A stretch of 64,000 bases of DNA from Sorangium aterium (GTDB lineage: Bacteria; Myxococcota_A; Polyangia; Polyangiales; Polyangiaceae). A program made the translations under genes and the position numbers. The notes beneath the pieces were generated by a model. It was given only the letters and a program-made list of their open reading frames with translations. It had not been told where the DNA came from and ran no database searches. The stretch covers positions 3,162,001 through 3,226,000 of the forward strand of contig NZ_JAQNDK010000001.1 in the NCBI RefSeq assembly GCF_028368935.1. Reading direction: 5' to 3'. Of the stretch, positions 20,435-29,562 are shown in pieces (position 1 is the first letter of the stretch; each line of letters starts with the position of its first letter).

Positions 20435-21130
20435 ATGCAGCATCGCACCAAGCATGAGCCGTCGTCCTCGCTGCTGGAGGTGAGCCTCGATCCGGGCGAG
20501 GCGCTGCTCGCGGAGGCGGGCGCGATGGTCGCGCGGTCGCCGAGCCTGCGGACGGAGGTCCGGCTCAACGCGGGCCGCGGGGCCGGGCTGCTCGGGCGGC
20601 TCAAGGCGTTCCTCGTCGCGCTGCTCCGGAAGCTCGCGGGGGGCGAGACGTTCTTCGTGAGCTGGATCGAGGCGCCGGAGGGCGGGTGGGTGTGGCTCGC
20701 CCCGCCGCTCAGCGGCGGCATCAAGCACGTCCGCCTCCAGGGAGAGACGCTGCTCTTCAGCGCGGGCTCGTACCTCGCGAGCGCGGGCGACGTCGACGTC
20801 AAGGTGCGCTGGGGTGGGCTGCGCGCCATCCTCGCGCGGGAGGGCGTCTTCTTCATCGAGGCCTCCGGCGTCGGGGATCTCTGGATCACGAGCTACGGGG
20901 CGATCGAGGAGCTCCCCTGCGACGGGTCGCTCGTCGTGGACAGCGGGCACCTCGTCGGGTTCGACGCGTCGCTGGCGCTCAAGATCAGGAGCCCTGGCGG
21001 CGGGCTCACGGGCCTCATGGTCTCTGGCGAAGGCGTGGTGTGCGAGCTCTCGGGCACCGGCCGCGTGCTGATCCAGTCGCGCAGCGCCGGCGCGCTCGTG
21101 GGGTGGCTCGCGCCGCTGCTCCCGCCCTGA
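20435..21130 (+). CDS. AIM24 (TIGR00266-like) family protein, copy 1
   Basis: The product is 231 residues. The AIM24 beta-barrel fold is recognised from LLAEAGAMVARSP, GGETFFVSWIEA, FSAGSYLASAGDVDVKV, SYGAIEELPCDGSLVVDSGHLVGFD and the closing GRVLIQSRSAGALVGWL. Function in bacteria is unknown; yeast Aim24 supports mitochondrial inner-membrane organisation. It starts three tandem paralogues separated by 20 and 15 bp, surely one operon. The serine kinase gene is divergent upstream. Confidence 0.88.
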   Translation: MQHRTKHEPSSSLLEVSLDPGEALLAEAGAMVARSPSLRTEVRLNAGRGAGLLGRLKAFLVALLRKLAGGETFFVSWIEAPEGGWVWLAPPLSGGIKHVRLQGETLLFSAGSYLASAGDVDVKVRWGGLRAILAREGVFFIEASGVGDLWITSYGAIEELPCDGSLVVDSGHLVGFDASLALKIRSPGGGLTGLMVSGEGVVCELSGTGRVLIQSRSAGALVGWLAPLLPP

Positions 21131-21150
21131 GGGAGCGGCGGAGACGTCCG

Positions 21151-21819
21151 ATGCAGGTGAATCTCCTCTACCGTCCCTCCCAGGCCCTCGCGCAGTGCTG
21201 GCTCGAGCCGGGCGAGCGCGTGTTCGCGGAGAGCGGCGCGCTCGTGGGCATGTCGACGAACGTGCGCGTGGAGACGCAGTCGGGCGGCATCATGTCGGGC
21301 TTGAAGCGGATGCTGGCCGGAGAGTCCTTCTACAGGAACGCGTTCGCCGCGGAGGGCGGGCGCGGAGAGGTGCTGTTCGCGACACCGCTGTCCGGGGACA
21401 TGGCCGTGCTGGAGGTGGGTGACAGGCAATGGTGCGTCCAGAGCAGCGCCTATGTCGCGTCCAGCCCCGATGTCGACGTGAGGACGCGCTCTTCCGGCCT
21501 GCGCGGCTTCTTCTCGGGGGCGGGGCTCTTCGCGCTGGAGACGGCGGGGCAGGGTCAGATGATCATCGGCGCGTTCGGCGCGCTCGAGGAGCTCGAGGTG
21601 AGAGGCCACGTCGTCATCGACACGGGGCACATCGCAGCGTGGGAGTCGACGCTCGCCTGCCGGATCGGCAAGAGCACGTCGACGTGGCACGGCACGTGGC
21701 TCTCGGGCGAGGGCCTCGTCTGCCACGTCGAGGGGAACGGCAGCCTGTGGGTCCAGTCGCGCAACGCCGGCAGGTACGGCGCGGCGATCGGCGCGCGGCT
21801 CGCCCCGCGGCAGCCCTAG
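21151..21819 (+). CDS. AIM24 (TIGR00266-like) family protein, copy 2
   Basis: The product is 222 residues. Motifs are AESGALVGMSTNVRVETQSG, LAGESFYRNAFAAEGG, VQSSAYVASSPDVDV, GAFGALEELEVRGHVVIDTGHIAAWE and WVQSRNAGRYGAAIG. It is closest in layout to the canonical TIGR00266 proteins, with the glycine-rich end. It starts at the ATG at 21151, 20 bp after copy 1. The three copies differ clearly in sequence, so the duplication is old. Confidence 0.9.
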   Translation: MQVNLLYRPSQALAQCWLEPGERVFAESGALVGMSTNVRVETQSGGIMSGLKRMLAGESFYRNAFAAEGGRGEVLFATPLSGDMAVLEVGDRQWCVQSSAYVASSPDVDVRTRSSGLRGFFSGAGLFALETAGQGQMIIGAFGALEELEVRGHVVIDTGHIAAWESTLACRIGKSTSTWHGTWLSGEGLVCHVEGNGSLWVQSRNAGRYGAAIGARLAPRQP

Positions 21820-21834
21820 AGATCGGGGGACGGC

Positions 21835-22521
21835 GTGCGCGACGAGATCCGAGGCAACCCCGAGTTCGGCGTGCTCCACGTGACCTTCGAGCACGCCGGC
21901 GAGCAGATCGTCGCGGAGAGCGGCGCGATGGTCGCGCGCGACCCGGCCATCGACGTGAAGACCAGCCTGCAGGGCGGGCTCGCCAGCGCGCTCAAGCGCA
22001 GGATGACGGCCGGAGAGAGCCTCTTCCAGGACACCTTCACGGCGACGGCGCCCATGCAGTCGATGCGGCTCGCGCCGGCCCCCGAGGGCTCGATCGAGCG
22101 CCTCGTGCTGCGCTCGGGCATGGAGGTGTTCCTCCAGTCGGGCGCCTATCTCGCCTCCACGCCCGGCATCACGCTCGACACGACGTGGCAGGGGGCCAAG
22201 GGCTTCTTCGCCGGCGGCCTGTCGCTGCTCCGGGCGTACGGCGAAGGGCTGATCTGGTTCTCGAGCTACGGCGGTATCCACGCGATCGACGTCGGCCGCC
22301 AGCACGAGGGATATCTCTGCGACAACACCCATCTGCTCGCGTTCACCGAGGGCCTGAGGTATCAGGTGCGCAAGCTGGCCGGCCTGAAGGGCCTGTTCCT
22401 GTCCGGCGAGGGGCTCGTCTGCGAGTTCCGCGGGCACGGGAGGCTCTGGCTGCAGACCCGGAACCCGGGGGCGCTCTCGGCGTTCCTCCATCCGTTCCGG
22501 CCCGTGGGCGGCGGCCACTAG
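21835..22521 (+). CDS. AIM24 (TIGR00266-like) family protein, copy 3
   Basis: The product is 228 residues. The same fold is seen: AESGAMVARDPAIDVKTSL, MTAGESLFQDTFTAT, LQSGAYLASTPGITLDT, SSYGGIHAIDVGR and RLWLQTRNPGALSAFL. The GTG at 21835 is preceded by GGGGGA, supporting it as the start. It is the last gene of the AIM24 operon. Confidence 0.9.
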   Translation: MRDEIRGNPEFGVLHVTFEHAGEQIVAESGAMVARDPAIDVKTSLQGGLASALKRRMTAGESLFQDTFTATAPMQSMRLAPAPEGSIERLVLRSGMEVFLQSGAYLASTPGITLDTTWQGAKGFFAGGLSLLRAYGEGLIWFSSYGGIHAIDVGRQHEGYLCDNTHLLAFTEGLRYQVRKLAGLKGLFLSGEGLVCEFRGHGRLWLQTRNPGALSAFLHPFRPVGGGH

Positions 22522-22871
22522 CTCCGCCCGCCAGAAGGCCGGCCAGTCCTTCCGGGCTCGCCGCGCGGGCGGGCGGCCTGCCTGGCCCGCCCGGCGCTCG
22601 CTGCGCGCGTGCCCCGGCGCGCGCCTCGGAGCCGCGCGCATGCCCCCTGCGCGCGCGAAGGTCCGAGGAACGCTCGTGGATTTCGGCGCCGGCGACGGCG
22701 CGGTCCCGGCCGCCCGCCGTGGGCCGGCGCGCCGTCATTGCCTTCCCGGAGGCGGACTCGCTAAAGTAGTCCCGCCTCGCTGAGGAGGCTCGTACGGCGA
22801 GCGGTGGTTGCCACGGATCCACAGGGGCTCGCGGGGCGAGCCTGGCCCCGCCTGAGTACCCCGAACCCGCT
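22522..22871. other. 350-bp gap without recognised features
   Basis: This gap lies between the AIM24 operon and the FHA gene. It is GC-rich with many short open frames but no coding pattern, RNA or strong hairpin that I can support. The promoter of the FHA gene is presumably here. Confidence 0.4.
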
Positions 22872-24380
22872 ATGTGGAAGCTGACGATCGAGGATGACGA
22901 GGGGAAACAGACGGGGCTCCCCCTCGCCCATGAGGAGTACGCGCTCGGACGCGGAGAGTCGAACTCGATCCGGCTGACCGATCGCAACGTCTCGCGCACC
23001 CACGCCACGCTGGCCAAGAACGGCCAGGGCTGGCTCATCCGGGATCTCGACAGCTACAACGGCACGTACGTCAACGGCGGGCGCGTCCAGGGTGAGCAGC
23101 ACCTGCGCCACGGCGACCTCGTGCAGCTTGGCGACTACCGCATCGAGATCGTCGATGAGGCGCTCTCGTCTGCCGTGACGAGCCCGACGCCGCCGCCGGG
23201 CAGCCGCAGCACGGCGCACCTGCCGCTCCACACCCGCCCGAACCGGCTCGTCATGGTCGTCGGCCCGACCCCCGGCGCGGAGTTCCCGCTCGACGGCGAG
23301 CGCTCCACGATCGGGCGCTCCGAGGACGCGACCATCTCGATCAACCACAGCTCCGTGAGCCGCCTGCACGCCGAGCTCATCAGCCTCGGCAGCGGCCGCT
23401 ACGAGGTCGTCGACAAGCAGAGCGCGAACGGCGTGCGCATCAACGGCGTCGAGCTCAAGCGGGGCCTGCTCGAGGCGGGCGACGCGCTCGAGCTCGGCGA
23501 CGTCCGCCTCCGCTTCGTCGCTGCAGGCAAGATCTTTCGCGCGGGGCCGGACGGCGGGCCTGGCGTGGCGCCGGGCGCCTACGGGAGCGTGGCCCCTTCC
23601 GCGCAGTCGTCCCGCTCGCTCGGCGGGGCGAGCAAGGCGATGGGGCTCCTGCTCGCTGTCGCCTTGATCGTCGTCATCGCCGTGATCGTGGCCACGCGCG
23701 CCCGGTCGCACGGGTCGACGACGCCCGAGCCGGACGTGAGGCCCGCGGCGCCGGCGCTGGCGGGCAACGACGCGCAGATCCTCGACGCGGCGCAGGAGCA
23801 CCTCCTCTCGGGGAACATCGACGCCGCGCACCGGAAGCTGCAGGAGATCGCCGAGACGTCGCCGGTCCGGGAGACGCCGCGCTTCAAGGAGATCGAGGAG
23901 CGCTGGGCGGAGGGGATGTTCCGGCAGGTCGAGGAGGCCGGGACGAAGGCGGAGAAGCTCGCGCTGCTCAACGAGATCGCGAAGACGACGGGCGTCCCGA
24001 CGGCGCTCCGCGCGCGGGTGGCCGAGATGCGGCGGCAGGTCGACCCCGAGGCGCCGCCCGAGCCGGAGCCGGTACCGGCGCACGTCGGCTCGCCGCCGTC
24101 CTGGCTGCCGCAGCAACCCGCGCCCACGCCTGCGCCTGCGCCCACGCTCTCGGCCTCGGCGCCCGCGCCCTCGGCCTCGGGCGCCGCGCCGGCGAGCTCT
24201 GCCCTCGATTCGAGCTCGTACCCCGCGCAGCGGCGGGCGCTCGAGCCGAAGGTCTGGAACGGGAAGGCGTCGGCCAGCGAGATCAAGCTGCTGCGCGCGA
24301 TCTGCATCCACCAGGGCGACGCCGTCTGCCGCGACAAGGCGACCGCGGCCCTGGACAAGCTGGACAAGAAGGGCCTGTAG
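22872..24380 (+). CDS. double FHA-domain membrane protein
   Basis: The product is 502 residues. FHA domain 1 (about 22-90) shows GRGESN, SRTHA and NGTYVNG. FHA domain 2 (about 140-215) shows IGRSEDATISI, SRLHAEL and NGVRINGVEL. These are the phosphothreonine-binding residues. One transmembrane helix follows (about 255-275, GLLLAVALIVVIAVIVATRA), then a helical TPR-like segment, a Pro/Ala linker and a short C-terminal helical domain containing two Cys. Such proteins read phosphorylation by Hanks-type kinases, which fits the kinase gene 2.6 kb upstream. The ATG at 22872 places FHA1 at the very N-terminus. Confidence 0.92.
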   Translation: MWKLTIEDDEGKQTGLPLAHEEYALGRGESNSIRLTDRNVSRTHATLAKNGQGWLIRDLDSYNGTYVNGGRVQGEQHLRHGDLVQLGDYRIEIVDEALSSAVTSPTPPPGSRSTAHLPLHTRPNRLVMVVGPTPGAEFPLDGERSTIGRSEDATISINHSSVSRLHAELISLGSGRYEVVDKQSANGVRINGVELKRGLLEAGDALELGDVRLRFVAAGKIFRAGPDGGPGVAPGAYGSVAPSAQSSRSLGGASKAMGLLLAVALIVVIAVIVATRARSHGSTTPEPDVRPAAPALAGNDAQILDAAQEHLLSGNIDAAHRKLQEIAETSPVRETPRFKEIEERWAEGMFRQVEEAGTKAEKLALLNEIAKTTGVPTALRARVAEMRRQVDPEAPPEPEPVPAHVGSPPSWLPQQPAPTPAPAPTLSASAPAPSASGAAPASSALDSSSYPAQRRALEPKVWNGKASASEIKLLRAICIHQGDAVCRDKATAALDKLDKKGL

Positions 24381-24417
24381 CCGCCGGGCGCTTCCATTCT
24401 CCTTTCCGCGTGCGTCG

Positions 24418-26022
24418 ATGACCTCCAGGAGCAGCACCAGGGCTCACGAGCCGGCCGTCCGCGAGCCGGATGTCCGTGAGGCACACGTCCACGAGGCGCC
24501 GGAGCCTGGCGGGCGTGATGTTCCTCCCGCGGAGCGCGGCGGAGGCGCCGTGCGCCCCGTGCGCCCCGTCCCCGAGGCCTCGCCGGCGCGGAACGGGCTC
24601 GCGTCGCCGGCTGCGCGGGCGATGGCGACGCTCGCCCTGCTCGTGCTCGTCCCCTACGCGCACCCGAGCCTGTCGCGGCTGCGGGTGCTCACGCCGCTGC
24701 CCGAGGGGGAGGGGCTCGTCGTGGTCCCGGCGCCGGCGCCGGTGGCGTCGGTCGGCGAGACGACGCTCGCCACCGAGACCACCGAGCAGGCCGAGCTGCG
24801 CCAGCCCGAGGAGGTCGCGCTGCCGGCCGCGGCCGCCGAGCTCGTGCCGGCCGCTGTCGCCTCCGAGGGCAAGCCGCCGCGGCCGATCGAGGACCCGAGC
24901 GGCAAGGCGATGACGCCGTTCTTCCGCGCGCTCGCGGCGGTGGAGCGCAAGGCGCCGCAGTCGATCGCGCGCATCACCTACTTCGGCGACTCCATCGTGG
25001 CGAGCGACTTCGTGACGGCGACGCTGCGGCGCAAGCTGCAGAAGCGGTTCGGGGACGCAGGCCACGGGTTCATGCTGATGGCCAACGCCTGGCCGGGATA
25101 TTTCCACAACGACGTTGTCCGCTTCGCCGGCCCTGGCTGGCAGGTGAGCCGCGTTGTGGGCCCGTTCGCCAAGGACGGGCTCTACGGGCTCGGCGGCGTG
25201 TCGTTCCGCTCGCAGGGCGCGGGGGTGTTCTCGCGCTTCGGCACCGCGGAGTCCGGGACCTTCGGGCGCGCGGTCTCGCGGTTCGCCGTCGATTACCTGA
25301 AGCACCCCGAGGGCGGGCGGATGGAGATCAAGATCGACGGCGAGAGCCGCGAGATGATCGACACGCGGGCCGACGCGGCCACCTCGGCGATCGCGACCTA
25401 CGAGGTCCCGGACGGGCCGCACGCCATCGAGGTGCGGGCGCACGGCCCCGGGGTGCGGGCGTTCGGCGTCTGGATGGAGCGGGACACGCCGGGGGTGGTG
25501 CTCGACGCGATCGGCATCCAGGGCTGCCGCATCCGCTTCCTCGACAAGAGCGACGACGCCCATTTCGCGGAGCAGCTGCGCGCGCGGAGCCCGTCCTTGA
25601 CGGTGTTCCACTACGGCATGAACGAGAGCGAGGACGGCGAGCTGTTCCCGCTCGATCAGGTCGAGTCGACGATGAAGGCGGTGCTCGAGCAGGTGACGGC
25701 GGCGCTGCCCGGGTCGTCGTGCCTGCTCGTGGGCCCGATGGATCGCGCCGACAAGAAGGGCGAGGTGTACCGGAGTCGACCGGTGATCCCGAAGCTCGCG
25801 GCGATCCAGCGCAGGGTGGCCGGGCAGGTCGGCTGCGGCTACTTCGACACCTTCGGCGCCATGGGCGGCTCCGGCTCGATGGGGATCTGGGTCCAGCGTG
25901 GGCTCGGCGGCGCCGATCTCGCGCACCCGTCGGGCGCGGGGGCCGAGGTCATCGGCCGCTGGCTGTACCTGGCCTTGATGGAGGCCTACGAAGGCTGGAA
26001 GGCGAACGCCGCGCGGCCCTGA
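24418..26022 (+). CDS. SGNH/GDSL-like secreted hydrolase
   Basis: The product is 534 residues. An N-terminal cytoplasmic stretch leads to one hydrophobic signal-anchor (residues about 66-82). After a Pro/Ala/Glu-rich linker, the hydrolase domain starts with the block I motif FGDSIVASD (Ser near 193). Block III appears as HYGMNES, and the catalytic Asp/His as DLAHPSGAG near the C-terminus. The layout resembles DUF459/AlgX-like SGNH proteins that act on cell-surface polysaccharide esters. It lies 37 bp after the FHA gene and ends 2 bp before the convergent transporter gene. Confidence 0.85.
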   Translation: MTSRSSTRAHEPAVREPDVREAHVHEAPEPGGRDVPPAERGGGAVRPVRPVPEASPARNGLASPAARAMATLALLVLVPYAHPSLSRLRVLTPLPEGEGLVVVPAPAPVASVGETTLATETTEQAELRQPEEVALPAAAAELVPAAVASEGKPPRPIEDPSGKAMTPFFRALAAVERKAPQSIARITYFGDSIVASDFVTATLRRKLQKRFGDAGHGFMLMANAWPGYFHNDVVRFAGPGWQVSRVVGPFAKDGLYGLGGVSFRSQGAGVFSRFGTAESGTFGRAVSRFAVDYLKHPEGGRMEIKIDGESREMIDTRADAATSAIATYEVPDGPHAIEVRAHGPGVRAFGVWMERDTPGVVLDAIGIQGCRIRFLDKSDDAHFAEQLRARSPSLTVFHYGMNESEDGELFPLDQVESTMKAVLEQVTAALPGSSCLLVGPMDRADKKGEVYRSRPVIPKLAAIQRRVAGQVGCGYFDTFGAMGGSGSMGIWVQRGLGGADLAHPSGAGAEVIGRWLYLALMEAYEGWKANAARP

Positions 26023-26024
26023 GG

Positions 26025-27653
26025 CTACGCGGCTTCGCGGTCGCCCGACTTCGGCGCCGCCGGCTCGTCGGCGGCGCGCCGCCTGTGCTCCCGGGCGATG
26101 CCGGCCACGACGCCGAGCCACACGAGCGCGAGGGCGATGTTGACCATCGCGAAGTGGCGTGTGGAGAGCGCGAGCACCTGGCCGGCGATCACCCCCACGG
26201 CGGCGAGCACGTCGCCCGCGCGGACGACGAAGGTGTCGATGGCCGCCTTGGCGCTGTACTTGGCGTCGCGGCCGACCGGCAGGAAGAGCGCCTGCCGCGC
26301 GGTGTTCTGGATGGAATAATCGGCGCTGTTCTCCGCGATCTTCGCGACGCGCACGACGGCGAGCGCCGGCAGGACGGCGAGGGACGCGTAGCCGAGCAGA
26401 GCGATGGCCGGGAGGATGAACAGGGCGAATCGCACGCCGAGGTACTTGAAGATGCGGGAGACGAAGAAGAGCTGCAGGACGACGCCGAACGTGTTGACCC
26501 AGTAGAAGAAATCTCCCTTGAAGGTCCCGATGATCGCGCCGAGCGCCGCCTTTTTCCCCTTCTCGGTGCGCGGGTGGACGAGCCCCGCCTCGGCGCCCTC
26601 GACGATCTTGCCGCCGGCCTCGACGTCGAACGCGCCGCCCTTGACGGCGGCGATCTTCCCTTCGAGCAGGCGCGACGCCTGCGGATCGACGAGGTAGACC
26701 GGCGCGCCCGCCGCGAGCGGCGCGCCCGGGGCCGCGCCGGCGGGGGCCGCGTCCGCCGCGCCGCGCTGCTCGCTTCTCGGATCGAGCGCGCTCGTGGCGG
26801 ACTCGATGAGGGTGCGATCGAGGATGTACTCGCCGGTCGAGTTCACCCAGTTGAGGACGAGCGTCAGGCCGGCGATGAGGAGGAGATAGCGGTCGCGCGC
26901 GATGATCTTGAAGCCGCCCGCCGCGCCCCCGGGCGGCGCGTCGGCCTTGTCCGCGGCGCCCTTCGAGCCCGCGAGGTCGTCGCGGTGGACGAGGTAGGTG
27001 AGCCCCAGGCAGGCGAGCAGCACGCCCGCCGCGAGGAGCATCATGTTGTACGGGCCGATCGGCACGTAGACGCGCTTCGCGATCTGCGCGCCGAGCATGG
27101 CGCCGAGGGAGCTCCCGATGCCGACGATGGCGAAGAGCCGCTTGCCCTGCTCGGGCGTATAAACATCGTTGGCGAACGACCAGAACTGCGCGATCACGGT
27201 GAGGTTGAAGCAGCCCACCCACAGATAGAAGGGCACCCCGAGGGGGACGCCGAGGCGCGCGAGGACGAAGAAGAGGACCAGGTTCGCGGCGAAGAAGAGC
27301 GTGAGCGCGGTGGTGAGCTGCATGCGCCCGAAGCGCCTGGCCAGGGCGCCATAGGCGCGGACCACGCCCACGAGGAGGAGCGCCTGGCCCGCCGCCGCGT
27401 AGGCCTTCACCTCGGGGCCGTCGAGGTCGAGCCGGCGCCCGCCGATCTCGAGCCCGCCGCCCGCGAGGATCAGCGGCTCGCGGACCACCTTGAGGAGATA
27501 ATAGCCGGTGAGCAGGAGGAATACGTTCAGCGTGAGGACGAGGACGCTGAAGCCCTCGCGCGGCTTCACCTCGGCGAAGATCGAGAGGAGCCTGTGAAGC
27601 ACGCCCCGGGACCGTGTCTCGTTCTCTCCTGTGCTCGCCACCCGCCGCTCCAT
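26025..27653 (-). CDS. Npt1/Npt2-family (ADP/ATP carrier-like) MFS transporter
   Basis: The product is 542 residues with about twelve hydrophobic segments. The opening AEVKPREGFSVLVLTLNVFLLL and KVVREPLIL are typical of the nucleotide transporter family found in obligate intracellular bacteria and, as distant homologues, in free-living myxobacteria. A soluble insertion of about 100 residues (about 285-385) splits the helices. RVAKIAENSADYSIQNTARQALFLPV near 425 is a strongly conserved family block. In free-living bacteria the substrate is not established. It uses the ATG at 27653 and is convergent with the SGNH gene. Confidence 0.85.
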   Translation of the reverse strand: MERRVASTGENETRSRGVLHRLLSIFAEVKPREGFSVLVLTLNVFLLLTGYYLLKVVREPLILAGGGLEIGGRRLDLDGPEVKAYAAAGQALLLVGVVRAYGALARRFGRMQLTTALTLFFAANLVLFFVLARLGVPLGVPFYLWVGCFNLTVIAQFWSFANDVYTPEQGKRLFAIVGIGSSLGAMLGAQIAKRVYVPIGPYNMMLLAAGVLLACLGLTYLVHRDDLAGSKGAADKADAPPGGAAGGFKIIARDRYLLLIAGLTLVLNWVNSTGEYILDRTLIESATSALDPRSEQRGAADAAPAGAAPGAPLAAGAPVYLVDPQASRLLEGKIAAVKGGAFDVEAGGKIVEGAEAGLVHPRTEKGKKAALGAIIGTFKGDFFYWVNTFGVVLQLFFVSRIFKYLGVRFALFILPAIALLGYASLAVLPALAVVRVAKIAENSADYSIQNTARQALFLPVGRDAKYSAKAAIDTFVVRAGDVLAAVGVIAGQVLALSTRHFAMVNIALALVWLGVVAGIAREHRRRAADEPAAPKSGDREAA

Positions 27654-27863
27654 CCCGGGAAACCCGCCGTCCTGGCGGCACCGGAACCGGAACAGGACCG
27701 ATCCCGAGCGCGCGAGGCTATCGAGCCTGGTCCCGGCCGGCAACCTCCCTCTCGCGGCCGGGCGTGTGAACCGCCGCGTCCGCCGCGTCCGCCGCGCCGT
27801 CGCGTGGACGCTCGACAGGCGCGCGCCGCGCAGACAGGCGTCTCTCGGGTCGTGAACTCCGCT

Positions 27864-29462
27864 ATGCTCCCGCGCCGCGACGTGTTTCCGTGCGAGAAGC
27901 GAGGCGGATTGGGCACCAACGAAGAGGGACCGACGCGCGCGCTCGGCACGGCCTTTCGGCGACGCGCGGCCGCGCTCGCGAGCTGCGCCGCGCTGTCGCT
28001 CTGTGCCGAGGCGCAGGCCGCGCCGCAGGCGGAGGGCGCCACACCGCCGCCCGTGCTCCCGGGGGCTCCGCCGGCGGCTCCTCGCGTATCGGCTGAGCCT
28101 GCTACTCCGCCGCCCGTGCTCCCGGGGGCTCCGCCGGCGGCTCCTCGCGTATCGGCTGAGTCTGCTGCGCCGCCGCGGCCTCTTGCGGCGGCGCCGCCGG
28201 CGTCCGGCGCGAAGCGCCCTGTGCCGGATTACGATGGTCGCCCGGACGAGGCGACGAGCGCCGGCGACGTGCTGCTCTGGGTGCCGCGGGTCGTGTTCTT
28301 CCCCGCTTACCTCGCCAGCGAGTACCTGGTTCGGCGGCCGCTCGGCGTTCTCACCGTCGCGGCGGAGCAGGGCGAATGGATCAAGGAGCTCAAGGACATC
28401 TTCACCTTCGGGCCGAACGACAACATCGGCATCGTCCCGACGGCGCTCTTCGACTTCGGCTTTCGCGCGAGCGTCGGCGTTTACTTCTTCTATGACGACC
28501 TGTTCGTCCCCGGCAACGAGCTCCGCGTCCACGCCGCGACCGGCGGGGTCGACTGGTGGAGGCTCACGGTGGCCGACCGGATCCCCCTCGGCGGGCGCGC
28601 TCACCTGAAGCTCCGCGGCGAGGGGGACATCCGGCCTGACTGGCTGTTCTCCGGGATCGGCCCGAGCTCGCTGGAGCGCGACTGGGCCCGCTACAACGCC
28701 CGCAGCGTCGAGGGGACCGCGACGCTCCACGCCGATTTCGGCGCGTTCAGCTTCGTCGAGGCGACAACCGGCGCGAAGACCGTCGACTTCCACGACATCT
28801 GCTGCAAGCCGACGGTCGGCTTCCGGGTCGCGCACGGCCGTTATCCGATGCCCCCGTCGTACGACACGGGGTATACGGCCTACCGGATCGGAGCCCGCGC
28901 AGGCCTCGACTCGCGCCGGCCGCGCCCTGCGCGGGGCAACGGCGTCCGGCTGGAGCTCTCCGGAGAGCACGCCGCCGACCTGGAGCGGCCGCTGGAGAGC
29001 CGGTGGATCCGCTACGGCGGCTCGCTGGGCGGGTTCGTCGACCTCACCGGACACGATCGCGTCGTGAGCCTCGTCCTCTCGGCGGCCTTCGCCGACCCGC
29101 TCGGCCCCGCGGAGGTCCCCTTCACCGAGCTCGCCGAGCTCGGCGGCGACGCGCCGATGCGGGGCTTCCGCGAAGGGCGCCTCCGCGGGCGGAGCGCCGC
29201 CGCGGCGACGCTCGAGTACCGTTATCCGATCTGGGCGTTCGTCGATGGCACGATGCAGGTCGCCGCGGGCAACGTGTTCGGCGAGCACCTCCGCGACTTC
29301 GATCTCGACCTGCTCCGCATGTCGTTCGTGCTCGGCCTGCGCACGAGCGGCGAGCGCGACCACTCCATCGATGTCCTGATCGGCTCGGCGACGGAGACCT
29401 TAGAGCAGGGGGCCGGTCTACAGGAGCTGCGGTTCATGGTCGGCGCCACCCACGGCTTCTGA
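27864..29462 (+). CDS. outer-membrane beta-barrel protein (BamA/surface-antigen-like)
   Basis: The product is 532 residues. An Ala-rich signal-like segment (about 32-52) precedes a Pro/Ala linker that includes two nearly identical 21-residue repeats (PPVLPGAPPAAPRVSAE). From residue about 170 the sequence alternates beta strands (FDFGFRASVGVYFFYDDL, LTVADRIPLGGRAHLKLRG). It ends in barrel strands LEYRYPIWAFVDGTMQVAAGN and a terminal Phe, as expected for BAM-inserted barrels. PMRGFREGRLRG resembles the conserved (V)RG(F/Y) block of BamA/TamA barrels. It is divergent from the transporter gene. Confidence 0.8.
   Translation: MLPRRDVFPCEKRGGLGTNEEGPTRALGTAFRRRAAALASCAALSLCAEAQAAPQAEGATPPPVLPGAPPAAPRVSAEPATPPPVLPGAPPAAPRVSAESAAPPRPLAAAPPASGAKRPVPDYDGRPDEATSAGDVLLWVPRVVFFPAYLASEYLVRRPLGVLTVAAEQGEWIKELKDIFTFGPNDNIGIVPTALFDFGFRASVGVYFFYDDLFVPGNELRVHAATGGVDWWRLTVADRIPLGGRAHLKLRGEGDIRPDWLFSGIGPSSLERDWARYNARSVEGTATLHADFGAFSFVEATTGAKTVDFHDICCKPTVGFRVAHGRYPMPPSYDTGYTAYRIGARAGLDSRRPRPARGNGVRLELSGEHAADLERPLESRWIRYGGSLGGFVDLTGHDRVVSLVLSAAFADPLGPAEVPFTELAELGGDAPMRGFREGRLRGRSAAAATLEYRYPIWAFVDGTMQVAAGNVFGEHLRDFDLDLLRMSFVLGLRTSGERDHSIDVLIGSATETLEQGAGLQELRFMVGATHGF
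28049..28174 (+). repeat. 63-bp in-frame tandem repeat in the barrel gene
   Basis: Two near-identical 63-bp units, each containing GTGCTCCCGGGGGCTCCGCC, encode the duplicated Pro/Ala linker. High nucleotide identity indicates a recent in-frame duplication. Confidence 0.8.
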
Positions 29463-29562
29463 GCGAGCGGCGGTCACCCGCTTCGGATACGGGCCCATCT
29501 CGACGTTTTCGGTGCTCAGCGCACCGGAACCGCCGCTCGGCAGGGCGTGTCCCGGGGGAAGC

